Shown: positions 50,380 to 59,608, numbered from the stretch's first letter. The stretch: DNA of 64,000 nt from Anaerolineaceae bacterium (GCA_002702065.1 NZXX01000009.1:620001-684000); one strand, 5' to 3'. The notes: a model not told the origin generated them from the letters alone. Numbers and translations: made by a program.

Positions 50380-51525
50380 TTAAGACCGGCCCGCCAGTAC
50401 GGCCTGCAAGCGTCGCGTAAACTGAACAGCATTTGCCTGTCCGGAAAACAGCGCTTCGACCCGTGCGCGCCCGGCAGCTCCGATTCGCTGGCGCAAGTCG
50501 GGGTCATTCAGCAGGACAATCACGCGGCTGGCCAGCGCAGCGGCGTCGCCAGGGGCCACCAGATAACCCGTTTCGCCATTGACCACTGTTTCGGCAGGTC
50601 CGCCATGATTCGTGCTGACGACCGGTTTGCCACAGGCCATCGCTTCGATGTTCACCACGCCATAACCCTCGAAATGCGAACTGCACACCACCACATCCGC
50701 CGCGCCAATGACGTGCTCCACATCCGGGCGAAAACCGAGATAGATCATGCGGTTGCGCAGCAGGGGTTCGGTGCGGGCATTGTGCAGGATGCGCTGCTTA
50801 TAGGTGTCATCCGTCCGGGTCTGCGTGTTCTCTCCGGCCACCAGAAAGCGCACATGCGGCACCTGTAAGGCCACCTGCTTGGCCATCTCCTGAAAAACTT
50901 CGTGCCCTTTGACGTTCTGAAATCGTGCCACCAGCGCAACAACAGGGGCGTTGGGCGCCAGATTCACCTCGAAGCGCAGGCGAATACCGTTCACCGTCGG
51001 GTGAAACCGCTGGATGTCGACACCGGGATACATCACCTCGATCTCATCAACGGGCATAAAGGATGGGCTGCCCAGAAAACCAGACTTGATCGCTTCCGAA
51101 TGGGCGAAGATGGCCGCACACCGCCTGAAGAAAGCGCGCTGCCAGGGTTTGGGATGAAACCACCAGCCCATGCACGTCCATAGGGTAGGAATGCCAACCC
51201 GTTCGGCGGCAGGCAGCAGCATCGGCAGGGTGTGGTAGTCACTGTGGACGGCGTGGATTTGCTGATCGCGAAGGAGTTGTTCCATCTGCCGGCTGATTGG
51301 CAGGCGTGCCCACACAAACGGCACAAAATAGACCGTCGCACCGCGCCACGGGAAGACATGCACCGGCCAGCCATGCGCCCGCCAGCGCGCACTAAGCTGC
51401 CCCTCACGCGGGACCAGCAGGTGCGGGCAGAACTGCGCCGGGTCCAGATTCTCGACCAGTGTCAGCAGTGCGGTTTCGCCACCGCCCAGTTCGGTGTAGC
51501 TGGACGCAAACAATAGGTTGATCAT
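50380..51525 (-). CDS. Family 4 glycosyltransferase
   Basis: 381 aa. GT-B fold: N-terminal LLFASSYTELGGGETALLTLVENLDP acceptor domain; C-terminal donor domain with VVCSSHFEGYGVVNIEAMACGKPVVSTNHGGPAET, the EX7E-type retaining motif. A nucleotide-sugar-dependent transferase for surface polysaccharide or glycolipid. The preceding 50229-50379 gap has no gene and no clear structure. Confidence 0.87.
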   Translation of the reverse strand: MINLLFASSYTELGGGETALLTLVENLDPAQFCPHLLVPREGQLSARWRAHGWPVHVFPWRGATVYFVPFVWARLPISRQMEQLLRDQQIHAVHSDYHTLPMLLPAAERVGIPTLWTCMGWWFHPKPWQRAFFRRCAAIFAHSEAIKSGFLGSPSFMPVDEIEVMYPGVDIQRFHPTVNGIRLRFEVNLAPNAPVVALVARFQNVKGHEVFQEMAKQVALQVPHVRFLVAGENTQTRTDDTYKQRILHNARTEPLLRNRMIYLGFRPDVEHVIGAADVVVCSSHFEGYGVVNIEAMACGKPVVSTNHGGPAETVVNGETGYLVAPGDAAALASRVIVLLNDPDLRQRIGAAGRARVEALFSGQANAVQFTRRLQAVLAGRS

Positions 51526-51674
51526 GGGTCAGATTGTAACCCGAACCTGACCGTCAAAGACAGCTTGTTTTGCTGGCATCGAAGCACAATCGTGAACAGC
51601 CGGCTATAGGTGAAGCAATGTAACGTTAAATGTGGGCAGGGGACCCGGCATGCAAGCCCCCTGCGCCAGCAAAG

Positions 51675-52418
51675 CTATTCGCCCAACACCAGACCAATCG
51701 CGCCTATGTCGATCGCGCTGGTGGTGTCTGCAAAGTTCAGCCGCAAGCTAAGCGTCATGCCGCCATCAGGCTGAAAATCCGTCACGTCGCTCTCGGCACA
51801 TTCACCATCCGTGCTGGTCAGGTCGGCGCCATCATCGTGGATAACGGTGGCCGATGGGGGCACGGTTTCTTCTGACAAACGGACCTGCGAAATATAGCTG
51901 TCGGCATTGGATAGCTGGTAACAGACGATCACCGACTTGATGTTGCGGTCATCTGGCACCACCAGCGGCAGGCTCAACCATTGCAGATCGCCCGCCAGTG
52001 TTGTGGTAACCCGCAGGGTATTGCCCATCCCCCCTCGATTGAGGACGAGACGAGTCAGGCCGCTGGTATTTTCTTCCGCAATCATACTCAGGGCGCTGTA
52101 CCACAACGTAAAATCTTCGATGGGGGCAGCCTCACCGGGCTCACCCTGCGGACCTTGTTCACCTGCGGGTCCGGTTTCGCCTTGCGGGCCTGGCTCACCC
52201 TGGGGGCCTTGTTCACCTGCTGGACCCGGCTCACCCTGTGGCCCCGGCGGACCTTCCGGGCCTGCTTCGCCCTGGGGGCCGGGTTCACCTTGCGGACCGG
52301 CAGGCCCCTCTGGTCCCGGCCCCTGAACCGCCGGAACGAGCACAAGACTGAGGATTACCGCAATGATAATGACGGCGGCAGCCCAAACCAGCGAATTACC
52401 GCCCGTAGACTGATTCAT
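51675..52418 (-). CDS. Membrane protein with collagen-like repeat
   Basis: 247 aa. One N-terminal membrane helix (residues about 10-30), then an uninterrupted collagen-like stretch of about 21 Gly-X-Y triplets (residues about 34-97; GPE-GPA-GPQ-GEP type, rich in Pro, Gln and Glu), then a beta-rich domain with two Cys (about 100-247). Collagen-like stretches form trimeric coils in bacteria. The repetitive DNA also explains apparent repeats in this region. Function: surface-exposed stalk protein, inferred. Confidence 0.7.
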   Translation of the reverse strand: MNQSTGGNSLVWAAAVIIIAVILSLVLVPAVQGPGPEGPAGPQGEPGPQGEAGPEGPPGPQGEPGPAGEQGPQGEPGPQGETGPAGEQGPQGEPGEAAPIEDFTLWYSALSMIAEENTSGLTRLVLNRGGMGNTLRVTTTLAGDLQWLSLPLVVPDDRNIKSVIVCYQLSNADSYISQVRLSEETVPPSATVIHDDGADLTSTDGECAESDVTDFQPDGGMTLSLRLNFADTTSAIDIGAIGLVLGE

Positions 52419-52458
52419 CCCTTACCCCCTTATGCAATACTTTTCGATATAAAGGCAA

Positions 52459-53439
52459 TTATCCCTTAAGCGACGCATACAGCATGTCGATAACTTTCAT
52501 ATTGTCGACCCCATCCTGTGCGGCGTATTTGGGTGGGCGATTATGAATGAGCGCGTCGGCAAAGTCTTCAACCATCAGGGTGTACGAATTCGCCGGTGGA
52601 ATCGTGATGCGGCTGTAGGCTCCGGATTGCCAGTGTTCAATCACCGTCGATTCCGTTGGCGGCATCACAAAGGCCTGCGACACACGGATGCGCCCCTGCG
52701 TTCCCCGAATTTCATAAGCCTGGACGCCAGATGTGCGCAGGCTGCAATCAAAATGGCCAACGGCCCCCGACGGAAACTGGATTGCCGCGGCCAGCGTTTC
52801 ATCCACGTGGGTTTCATCACCGATGTCCGCGACGGCGTGGCCCGCGTTTGGCTCTTCACCACTCATCAGGCGCATGACATTGATGCAGTAGCAGCCCACA
52901 TCCATCATGGCGCCGCCAGCCAGCGGTTCGCTGAGGCGGATATTCTCTTCACTGCCGGGGCCAAGCGCAAAATTAAATGACGCCTGCATCACGGTCACTT
53001 TGCCCACGCCACCCGCATCGACAAGGGCTTTCACCTTTTGCGTTTGCGGATGAAAGCGGTACATGAACGCCTCTGCAAACAACACCCCGCGCTGCTCAAA
53101 GGCATCCACCATTTTCTGCGCTTCGGGGGCGTCGCTGGCAAAAGGCTTCTCGCACAGGGTTGGCTTGCCAGCTTCGGCGCACAGGATGCTCCATTTGGCG
53201 TGCATACTGTTCGGCAGCGGGTTATAGATCGCGTCGATGTCGGGGTCAGCGATCAATTCTTCATAGCTGCCGTAAGCGCGCGGGATGTTCAGGTCGTCGG
53301 CGAAATCCCGGGCACGTTCCAGATTGCGGCTGGCGACGGACAGCACCGTGCCATTGCTGGATTGTTGGATAGCCGGGATAACACGACCACGACCAATATT
53401 CGCCGTACTCAGAATACCCCAACGGATTTTTTCGGCCAT
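52459..53439 (-). CDS. Gfo/Idh/MocA-family NAD(P)-dependent oxidoreductase
   Basis: 326 aa from the ATG at 53439 (AGGAGA upstream; a start at 53487 is not supported). Rossmann domain IRWGILSTANIGRGRVIPAIQQ, the family motif LCEKPFAS (E-K-P with the catalytic Lys) and AEAFMYRFHPQT; C-terminal beta-sheet domain ending VIDMLYASLKG. It oxidises or reduces sugar or inositol-like substrates with NAD(P). The substrate is unknown. Next genes on this strand lie more than 80 nt away. Confidence 0.88.
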   Translation of the reverse strand: MAEKIRWGILSTANIGRGRVIPAIQQSSNGTVLSVASRNLERARDFADDLNIPRAYGSYEELIADPDIDAIYNPLPNSMHAKWSILCAEAGKPTLCEKPFASDAPEAQKMVDAFEQRGVLFAEAFMYRFHPQTQKVKALVDAGGVGKVTVMQASFNFALGPGSEENIRLSEPLAGGAMMDVGCYCINVMRLMSGEEPNAGHAVADIGDETHVDETLAAAIQFPSGAVGHFDCSLRTSGVQAYEIRGTQGRIRVSQAFVMPPTESTVIEHWQSGAYSRITIPPANSYTLMVEDFADALIHNRPPKYAAQDGVDNMKVIDMLYASLKG

Positions 53440-53549
53440 GCTTATCTCCTTTGTTTCGTTCGGGGCAGCAGACACACCGCCCATCATTGCCTGTAGACCG
53501 GTTAATCATACCGTTGATATGAGGAAGGACCAACCGGGTCAGGCGTTCG

Positions 53550-54758
53550 TTAGGCGAGGCCTTCCATCTGACTGGCGATCATCGCTGCGACCGAGCCAAA
53601 GAACATGAGTTGCACGACAAAACTGATCACCGCAACAATGATGCTGCCGACCAGAAAGGACAGGCAGCCCTTGCCGGTGCCGAAGTCATAAGCCTGACCA
53701 ATGCGGGCGATCGTCTGGAAAAACAGCATCAGGCTAAACAGGCCAATTGCCGCTGCCCCCACAAACGGGATGATGCCGCCACCCACCGCAAACATGAGGA
53801 CAATGGTCACAAAAATGATGCCGTACAAAATGGGCAGGCGTGTGTTGTAATAAGAAACAACTTTATAGATGAGGTGCGGCAGGGTTGCCCGCCCACCAAA
53901 CACAAAACGCGCCGCGATGTGCGTAAACAATAGGTTGATGAGCAGCGAAATCAAGCTGGTTATGCCGGTGATCAAACCCGCAATCACGCTCACCGGAATA
54001 GTCAGGCTCATCAGCTGGCTGGCATACTCATAAAAAGCCGGGTCCACTTCCGGCAGTTCATCCCGTTCGCCATCTTCAAAGGCCTGTATCGCCGCTTCCT
54101 GGCTCGTCAGATAATTCTGCGCGCTCTGGCCGGTGAGCCCCAAGCCTAATATGGTTAGTACGATGGATAGAAACGTATAGATGGCCAGGTCCATGATGAC
54201 GGACGACCACCGGGACCGATCAACCGATTCCTGATGCTGCTGCTGGCGTTTTTCCAGTTTGCGCTTGCGCTCGTGGTCAGCCACTTCCTGCAACTGATCC
54301 GGGTTGCTGACCACGCGCAGCGCCTCCTCGCCGGATTCCCCTGTCACTTCATCGACCACACTCTTATAGAACGGGTCATGCTTCAGGCGCGGGTTGATTT
54401 CAAGCGCCTTTGACAGTTCCTTCAGCGCGCGTTCGCGTTCACCATTGATCTGGTAACCAATGGCCGAATCGATGTAGCGCTTGGCACGATCCACATCTTT
54501 GGCAGATACCACTACTTCCTGCGGTTTGGCCACCGCATCGCCCATGCTGTCTGCCTTAATGTAGTCGATAGCCTTGGCAGCCGCGGATCGTACCTGTTCA
54601 TCCGGGTCATCCCTGGCCATCTGCGTCAGCTTTTTCAGCATGGTGACATTTTTGGTGCGGGCGATATGTTTAATGGCAGCAAAACGCTGCTTGGGGTCCG
54701 AATTGTCGAGGGCGGCTTGTACTTTCACGGCTGCTTTCTCGCTTGTCGAGCTATGCAA
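53550..54758 (-). CDS. HEAT/TPR-type N terminus with Yip1-like membrane domain
   Basis: 402 aa from a TTG at 54758 without a good ribosome site; a GTG at 54728 is another possible start. Residues 1-70 are HEAT-like helices (KIVQAALDNSDPKQRFAAIKHI-type), 80-130 hold a TPR-like pair (RAKRYIDSAIGYQINGERERALKELSKALEINP), and 185-400 contain five membrane helices of Yip1/DUF1282 style. It is probably an inner membrane scaffold. Function unknown. Upstream lies the DnaA-box cluster. Confidence 0.6.
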   Translation of the reverse strand: MHSSTSEKAAVKVQAALDNSDPKQRFAAIKHIARTKNVTMLKKLTQMARDDPDEQVRSAAAKAIDYIKADSMGDAVAKPQEVVVSAKDVDRAKRYIDSAIGYQINGERERALKELSKALEINPRLKHDPFYKSVVDEVTGESGEEALRVVSNPDQLQEVADHERKRKLEKRQQQHQESVDRSRWSSVIMDLAIYTFLSIVLTILGLGLTGQSAQNYLTSQEAAIQAFEDGERDELPEVDPAFYEYASQLMSLTIPVSVIAGLITGITSLISLLINLLFTHIAARFVFGGRATLPHLIYKVVSYYNTRLPILYGIIFVTIVLMFAVGGGIIPFVGAAAIGLFSLMLFFQTIARIGQAYDFGTGKGCLSFLVGSIIVAVISFVVQLMFFGSVAAMIASQMEGLA

Positions 54759-54834
54759 TATGATTCCATTGTACGCGGAATCGCGGGGGTCTGCTGCTCA
54801 AGTTTTTCCACCAAACAGGTTTCCTTTTTCCCAA

Positions 54835-55032
54835 TTATCACAAACCTTTATCCCAACCCATCTGTGCATAACCTGTGCAAAACTTATCCCAAGCGTGTGG
54901 AAACCTGTGCATAACATTACCCAAAACTGTTCATAACTCGGTTTTAGACAGGTTAGAATCTGGTTGCTGTCGACAACTGTCGATAACTGTGCAGGTTTAT
55001 CAACAGGCGGATGTGCAAAACTTTTATCCCAC
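54835..55032. other. Candidate replication origin (DnaA-box cluster)
   Basis: Two perfect TTATNCACA boxes (TGTGCATAA, minus-strand sense, at 54863-54871 and 54906-54914) and one-mismatch copies at 54874-54882 (TGTGCAAAA), 54928-54936 (TGTTCATAA), 54978-54986 (TGTCGATAA), 54997-55005 (TTATCAACA) and 55012-55020 (TGTGCAAAA). Weaker TTATCCCAA forms lie at 54848 and 54884. The 54759-55287 stretch contains no gene and is moderately AT-rich toward 55100-55200, a possible unwinding region. dnaA itself is not in the window. Confidence 0.6.
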
Positions 55033-55287
55033 GTATCGCAGATGAATTTCGCAGATTGGGTTATGTTGGTGAAAACTTGCGTTATGGTGGGATGACTTGG
55101 GAAAAATATCCCAGATTACAAAGCGCATTACGTATTTTTCGACAGTTTCGACATGCCCTACTAATACGACTACCTTTAAACTTATTCATCCTCAAAACCT
55201 TCCTGTATCCCAACTGCCAGCTCCTGATTCATTTACGCCGATGCAGAATTTCTTGTGTTACACTCCAAAAAACAAAGGGGATGGTGT

Positions 55288-56538
55288 GTGGCACAACTGG
55301 AACGCCGAGTCGCTGTACTCACTCAACTGGCCGAGATCAGCATTATTCTCAATTCAACCCTGGAACTCAAAGCGCTGCTGGCTTTTCTGATGGATTCGGC
55401 GGCAGATATCACGGACGCAGAAGCGGCTTCGGTGATGCTGTGGAACGCGAACCGGCGTGAGCTTTATATCGCAGCCACCACCACCAATACTGCCGACCTC
55501 AACCTGGTCGGTCAGTCGGTACCGCTGGAAGGCAGCATCGCCGGTGCGGTGATGGACACACAAACCGTCATTCAGGTCGACAGCGTCCAGACCGACCCGC
55601 GCCATTATCGCAAGCTGGATAGTTCCAAGGGGTTTGAAACCCGCTCAATCCTCGGTGTGCCCCTCACAGCGAAAAATCAACCGATTGGCGTGCTTGAAGT
55701 TTTGAACAAGCGCGAACTGCCCTGGACGGAAAATGATCGCGATTACCTGTCGATTCTGGCAGCCCAGGCCGCGGTAGCGATCGAATCGGCGCGTGTCGTA
55801 CAAAAGCTCAAAAAGGCCAATCAGGAACTGAGTGAGCTGGATAAACTGAAAAGCGACTTTATCGCCATTGCCTCGCATGAACTGCGTACACCGCTGGGTG
55901 TTATCCTGGGTTACGCCAGCTTTCTGACTGAAACCGCCGAGGGTCAGATCAGCGACCATGCAGCGAAGGTGGTCAACAGCGCGTTGCAACTGCGTCATAT
56001 CATCGAAGACATGACCAACCTGCGCTATCTGAAAGAGGGTGAGGCCGAGATCAAACCGGAGGTGGTTGCGCTCGGTAGTTTGATCAGCGACGTGTGTGAT
56101 GATGTGCAGTCATTGTTCGAAGCCAAACGCCACACGCTGGAAATCAAATCCTCTGCGCAAGATATTACCCTGTACGTCGATCCGATTCGGATTGGTATGG
56201 CGCTGACCAATGTGCTCAACAACGCTATCCGCTTTACGGATGCCGGTGGGCATATCACTGTTGAAACCGAAATACGTGACAGTACCGAAGCGTGGATTAT
56301 GATCCGCGATAATGGGATCGGCCTGGCAGCGAACGAGATGGAGCGGGTATTCGAGCCATTCTATCAGGTCGAAGACCACATGACCCGCAGGCATGGCGGC
56401 ATCGGCATCGGCCTGAGCATTGCCCGCGCATTGGTTGAGGCCAATGGGGGGCGTATCTGGGCCAGCAGCCAGGGGGCGAAACAGGGTTCAACCTTCACAA
56501 TCGCCCTTCCACTGGCGAAAGCGAGCGAAACACGCTAA
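55288..56538 (+). CDS. Soluble GAF sensor histidine kinase
   Basis: 416 aa; GTG start at 55288 with AAGGGGA 6 nt upstream, chosen over the upstream GTG at 55255. GAF domain (about 15-165; LTQLAEISIILNSTLELKALLAFLMDSA, and RSILGVPLTAKNQPIGVLEVLNK), short coiled linker, HisKA with H197 (ASHELRTPLGV), then HATPase (NVLNNAIRF, DNGIGLA, GIGIGLSIARALVEANGG). No response regulator adjacent. No membrane helix. It starts right after the candidate origin. Confidence 0.9.
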   Translation: MAQLERRVAVLTQLAEISIILNSTLELKALLAFLMDSAADITDAEAASVMLWNANRRELYIAATTTNTADLNLVGQSVPLEGSIAGAVMDTQTVIQVDSVQTDPRHYRKLDSSKGFETRSILGVPLTAKNQPIGVLEVLNKRELPWTENDRDYLSILAAQAAVAIESARVVQKLKKANQELSELDKLKSDFIAIASHELRTPLGVILGYASFLTETAEGQISDHAAKVVNSALQLRHIIEDMTNLRYLKEGEAEIKPEVVALGSLISDVCDDVQSLFEAKRHTLEIKSSAQDITLYVDPIRIGMALTNVLNNAIRFTDAGGHITVETEIRDSTEAWIMIRDNGIGLAANEMERVFEPFYQVEDHMTRRHGGIGIGLSIARALVEANGGRIWASSQGAKQGSTFTIALPLAKASETR

Positions 56539-56583
56539 ATATTAGTTGTAAGCCAAAAACTGTAAATGGGGAGCATTGAGACG

Positions 56584-57267
56584 ATGAGCGTCCAGTTTAC
56601 CTGGTTGGGGCATTCGGCTTTTGCGTTTGACTTCAACGACCATAAAGTTTTGCTTGATCCATTCCTGACAGATAATCCGCTGGCAGCAGCCAAAGCCGAG
56701 GATGTTGAGGCTGAAATCATTTTTCTGACTCATGCACATGGCGATCATGCGTCTGACGTACTGGCCATTGCCAAACGCACGGGCGCGAAAGTTGTCTCCA
56801 ATTTTGAAATTGCCGAGTGGGCAAGCAAAAATGGTGTTGATTCACATGGCATGAACACGGGCGGCGGCTACAACTTTGATTTTGTCCATGCCAAACAGAC
56901 GATTGCGTTCCACAGCTCATCGTTTCCGGATGGCAGCTATGGCGGCAACCCCAACGGTTTTATTTTTACCCTGCCCACGGGTGAGCGCATTTATTTCGCC
57001 GGGGATACGGCGCTGTTTTCGGACATGAAGCTGATTGGCGAAATGGGCATCGACGTCGCCTTTTTGCCCATTGGCGATAATTTTACCATGGGGCCGGATG
57101 ATGCGTTGCAGGCGATTGGGTGGATTAAACCCAAGTACGTGGTGCCGATGCATTACAATACGTTTCCGGCGATTGTGGTTGATGTCGCTGGCTGGGCCAA
57201 CCGCGTCAGCAGCGAAACCGAAGCGCAGCCCATCGTGCTGGATCCGGGTGGTACGTTCAAACTTTAA
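56584..57267 (+). CDS. UPF0173 metal-dependent hydrolase (MBL fold)
   Basis: 227 aa from the ATG at 56584 (GGGAG upstream); an ATG at 56566 has no ribosome site. Metallo-beta-lactamase fold: WLGHSAFAFDFNDHKVLLDPFLTDN, the metal motif THAHGDH, SSFPDGSYGGNPNGFIFTL, FAGDTALFSDMKLIGE, and the last histidine PMHYNTFP. Members of this family are uncharacterised hydrolases that bind two zinc ions. Common in Chloroflexota and Firmicutes; substrate unknown. Confidence 0.88.
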   Translation: MSVQFTWLGHSAFAFDFNDHKVLLDPFLTDNPLAAAKAEDVEAEIIFLTHAHGDHASDVLAIAKRTGAKVVSNFEIAEWASKNGVDSHGMNTGGGYNFDFVHAKQTIAFHSSSFPDGSYGGNPNGFIFTLPTGERIYFAGDTALFSDMKLIGEMGIDVAFLPIGDNFTMGPDDALQAIGWIKPKYVVPMHYNTFPAIVVDVAGWANRVSSETEAQPIVLDPGGTFKL

Positions 57268-57304
57268 TGATGTGGGAATGCCTGTATGTGGACCGAAGCA
57301 TCAT

Positions 57305-57619
57305 TCAGCTTCGGTCACGCATCCTACGTTCGATCTCTGCGCGGAAAGCTGTTGAGTCTACGGCACCAGCTTGTTTACCAATGGCGAGGGATTCTTCGTA
57401 GCGACGGTCGAGCGTTTCCTGATTATCAAAGAAATAAGTCAACGCTGCATAAACTTCAGCGCGGTCGAGGCCATAATGTGACATCACTTCTTCGATGGAT
57501 GCTCCGCCGTTGATGTGCATTCGAGCTACCGGCTCGACCTTGATGCTTCGATCTATGAAATAAGCCTGGCCGTCTTTGAACTCTAAATGTGTTTCTATAA
57601 CCAGCTTGTCTTGCATCAT
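57305..57619 (-). CDS. DUF433-family antitoxin-like protein
   Basis: 104 aa from the ATG at 57619 (tandem ATG at 57616). DUF433 core: SIKVEPVARMHINGGASIEEVMSHYGLDRAEVYAALTYFFDNQE, an HTH-like domain found in antitoxins of PIN-type pairs. A hydrophilic C-terminal tail (about 75-104) may wrap the toxin. It lies 10 nt downstream of the DUF5615 gene, so toxin-first order is seen here. Confidence 0.78.
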   Translation of the reverse strand: MMQDKLVIETHLEFKDGQAYFIDRSIKVEPVARMHINGGASIEEVMSHYGLDRAEVYAALTYFFDNQETLDRRYEESLAIGKQAGAVDSTAFRAEIERRMRDRS

Positions 57620-57629
57620 TCGTGACCTG

Positions 57630-58004
57630 TTAACCGACGTAAATGACATTGTTTTCAAATTCTTCAATACTGGCTGCACCGGCGTGAACAGCATCGAAAT
57701 AAAAAGCGCACTCTTCTACAATCGTACCAATTCCATGTGACCCTTGGAGATGATTGAGACAAAAGAAGATGCCGTAGTGTTTCTTGTTTGCATCCAACCA
57801 ACGGCGATGAAGCCTGAGAAAATCCTGATCAGCAGAAATAAGAACTCTCTCCGTATTGGCTGCATATTCCAGATGGGCTTCGTCGCTTGCCTCGGCCATC
57901 CCCACTTCTTCACAACGAATGATATCAATAGCTCGCTGCCTCAATTGTAGCGCAACTTGCTTGCTAATGTGGGTATCTACATAAAATCTCAGTTCATCGG
58001 CCAT
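57630..58004 (-). CDS. DUF5615 PIN-like toxin
   Basis: 124 aa. DUF5615/Mut7-C PIN-like fold: RFYVDTHISKQVALQLRQRAID (D10), then the acidic group at D41 (ASDEAHLEYA), D59 and D61 (ISADQDFLRLH). These residues suggest a metal-dependent RNase as in other PIN-like toxins. ATG at 58004, 6 nt from the next gene. Lower GC than neighbours suggests acquisition. Confidence 0.78.
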   Translation of the reverse strand: MADELRFYVDTHISKQVALQLRQRAIDIIRCEEVGMAEASDEAHLEYAANTERVLISADQDFLRLHRRWLDANKKHYGIFFCLNHLQGSHGIGTIVEECAFYFDAVHAGAASIEEFENNVIYVG

Positions 58005-58010
58005 GTTTGG

Positions 58011-59153
58011 TCACATCCGCATGACCTGTTCGTAGACCGCCAGGGTTTGCTGGGCGGTTTTGCGCCAGCTAAAACTGGTGGCACGGGCCAGCCCGGCGTT
58101 GATCTGCGTCTGGCGCAGCGGTTCCTGGTTCAGCAGCGCGAGGATCGCCCCGGCCATTGCCCGCGCATTCCCCGGCTCGACCAGAAAAGCACCGTCCCCC
58201 ACAATTTCCGGAAAGCTGGATAATTCATTGGCAACCACCGGCGTGCCGCTGGACATGGCTTCCAGCACAGGCAGGCCGAACCCTTCGTAGCGGCTGGGCA
58301 TCACGAACACTTTCGCCAGCCGGTATAACGAGGGCTTGTCCGCTTCGTCGACATAGCCAATCCAGTGAACATCGTCCGCAATATCGAGGTCGCGGGCATA
58401 CTGGCGCATATCGGGGAACATGGGTGTGCCCCAGCGCGGTTCCTTGCCGGCGATCACCAGCGGATACTCCGGGCCTTCCGCCTGCAACACGTACGTATAC
58501 GCCAGCAGCAGCTGGTTGAACTGCTTGCGCAGGTCGAACCCGCCAATGGCGAGGACAAAGTTTTCCGGCAGGTTGTACTTGTCGCGCACTGCCGCGTCGC
58601 GGTCGGCGCCCATGCGGGGGTGATAGGCCTGATCGGCGGCCAGATAGGTCACGGTAATGTCGTCCGGCGGGATGTGCAGATAGTCGGTGATATCCAGCTT
58701 GGAGGCTTCGCTGAGCGTGAGAATGTGGGCGGAACCGCGTGCTGTCGTGCTGACCAGCGCGGTGTACAGGCGACCACCCAACCCGCGTGAATAATCCGGG
58801 ATTGCCAGCGGAATGACATCCAGCACCGACGTAATAAGTTTGGCCGGGGAACTGAGTGGTGCGCCCCAGTAGGGCACATGGGCGATGTCGGCTTGCACCT
58901 GCGCCACCATGCGCGGATAGGTGCGCTGCTCGAACAATACTTTGCCAATTTTATCGCTGCGCCCGGACGTCGATACGACGCTGACATTCTGTGGCAGATC
59001 ATCCGCCTCGGTGACATGGGGTGGCAGCACCAGCGTCAGTTGCAGCTCCGGTGCGACTCGTACAAGGTTATGCAGCAGGCGGCGCAGATACTGGCCGCTG
59101 CCGGTGTGTGGCTGATCCCAGAACCAGCCATTTACGGCGACATGCATCGGCAT
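58011..59153 (-). CDS. Family 4 glycosyltransferase
   Basis: 380 aa. GT4: HVAVNGWFWDQPHTGSGQYLRRLLHNL acceptor half, FVLAIGGFDLRKQFNQLLLAY, then the donor half with FVMPSRYEGFGLPVLEAMSSGTPVVANELSSFPEIV (EX7E). Probably transfers mannosyl or a similar residue in surface glycan synthesis. ATG is 4 nt after the stop codon of the Fur-family gene, so it is probably the second gene of that operon, unless an internal promoter exists. Confidence 0.87.
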   Translation of the reverse strand: MPMHVAVNGWFWDQPHTGSGQYLRRLLHNLVRVAPELQLTLVLPPHVTEADDLPQNVSVVSTSGRSDKIGKVLFEQRTYPRMVAQVQADIAHVPYWGAPLSSPAKLITSVLDVIPLAIPDYSRGLGGRLYTALVSTTARGSAHILTLSEASKLDITDYLHIPPDDITVTYLAADQAYHPRMGADRDAAVRDKYNLPENFVLAIGGFDLRKQFNQLLLAYTYVLQAEGPEYPLVIAGKEPRWGTPMFPDMRQYARDLDIADDVHWIGYVDEADKPSLYRLAKVFVMPSRYEGFGLPVLEAMSSGTPVVANELSSFPEIVGDGAFLVEPGNARAMAGAILALLNQEPLRQTQINAGLARATSFSWRKTAQQTLAVYEQVMRM

Positions 59154-59157
59154 TCTC

Positions 59158-59598
59158 TCAGTCGGGCTGTTCGGCGTTACAGTTGGTACACAACCCGTAG
59201 AATTCTAGCAGGTGACCGGTAAGCTGTACATCGAAACGGTGTTCCAGCTCATGTTCCAGTCGTTCGAGGTGACACTCATCGAACTCGATAATCCGGTCAC
59301 AGTTGGTGCAGATGATGTGATGATGATGCCCGCCGGGCAGCATGACATAGGTTGGGGTGCTGCTGTCGTTGATGTAGGTTGGGCGTATGAGCGACAGACG
59401 TGTGAACAGGTCAAGCGCCCGGAAAACGCTGGCGCGGCCAATCTCCGGCGCTGTATGTTCGACCTGCTCCAGCACCTCGGCGGAGGTCATATGGCCGCCG
59501 TGTGATTCCAGTATGCTGAGAATAGTCAGCCGGGCGTTGGTGAGCTTGTAACCTGCGTCACGCAGGCGCTGGGCCCGGTTACTTATGGGGTTCGACAT
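59158..59598 (-). CDS. Fur-family regulator (zinc-type likely)
   Basis: 146 aa. Fur fold: winged helix (RLRDAGYKLTNARLTILSILESHGGHMTSAEVLEQVEH, GRASVFRALDLFTRLSLIRPTY), dimerisation domain with the metal-binding HHHHIICTNCDRIIEFDECHLERLEHELEHRF, and a second C-x-x-C at the end (CTNCN). The first C-x-x-C and second C-x-x-C make the structural zinc site. Zur is favoured over Fur because it faces a zinc-type binding protein gene with two operator-like sites in between, but this is inference. Confidence 0.85.
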   Translation of the reverse strand: MSNPISNRAQRLRDAGYKLTNARLTILSILESHGGHMTSAEVLEQVEHTAPEIGRASVFRALDLFTRLSLIRPTYINDSSTPTYVMLPGGHHHHIICTNCDRIIEFDECHLERLEHELEHRFDVQLTGHLLEFYGLCTNCNAEQPD

Positions 59599-59608
59599 GC
59601 GGTGATCC

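Noticed and set aside
52130..52330. Short repeats on the plus strand resembling a CRISPR array or tandem repeat
   Set aside because: They are the codons of the Gly-X-Y triplets in the collagen-like protein; spacing is irregular at DNA level and there are no cas genes.
57305..58004. Second VapBC system
   Set aside because: The folds are DUF433 and DUF5615, not VapB and VapC, so it was kept as a separate pair type.
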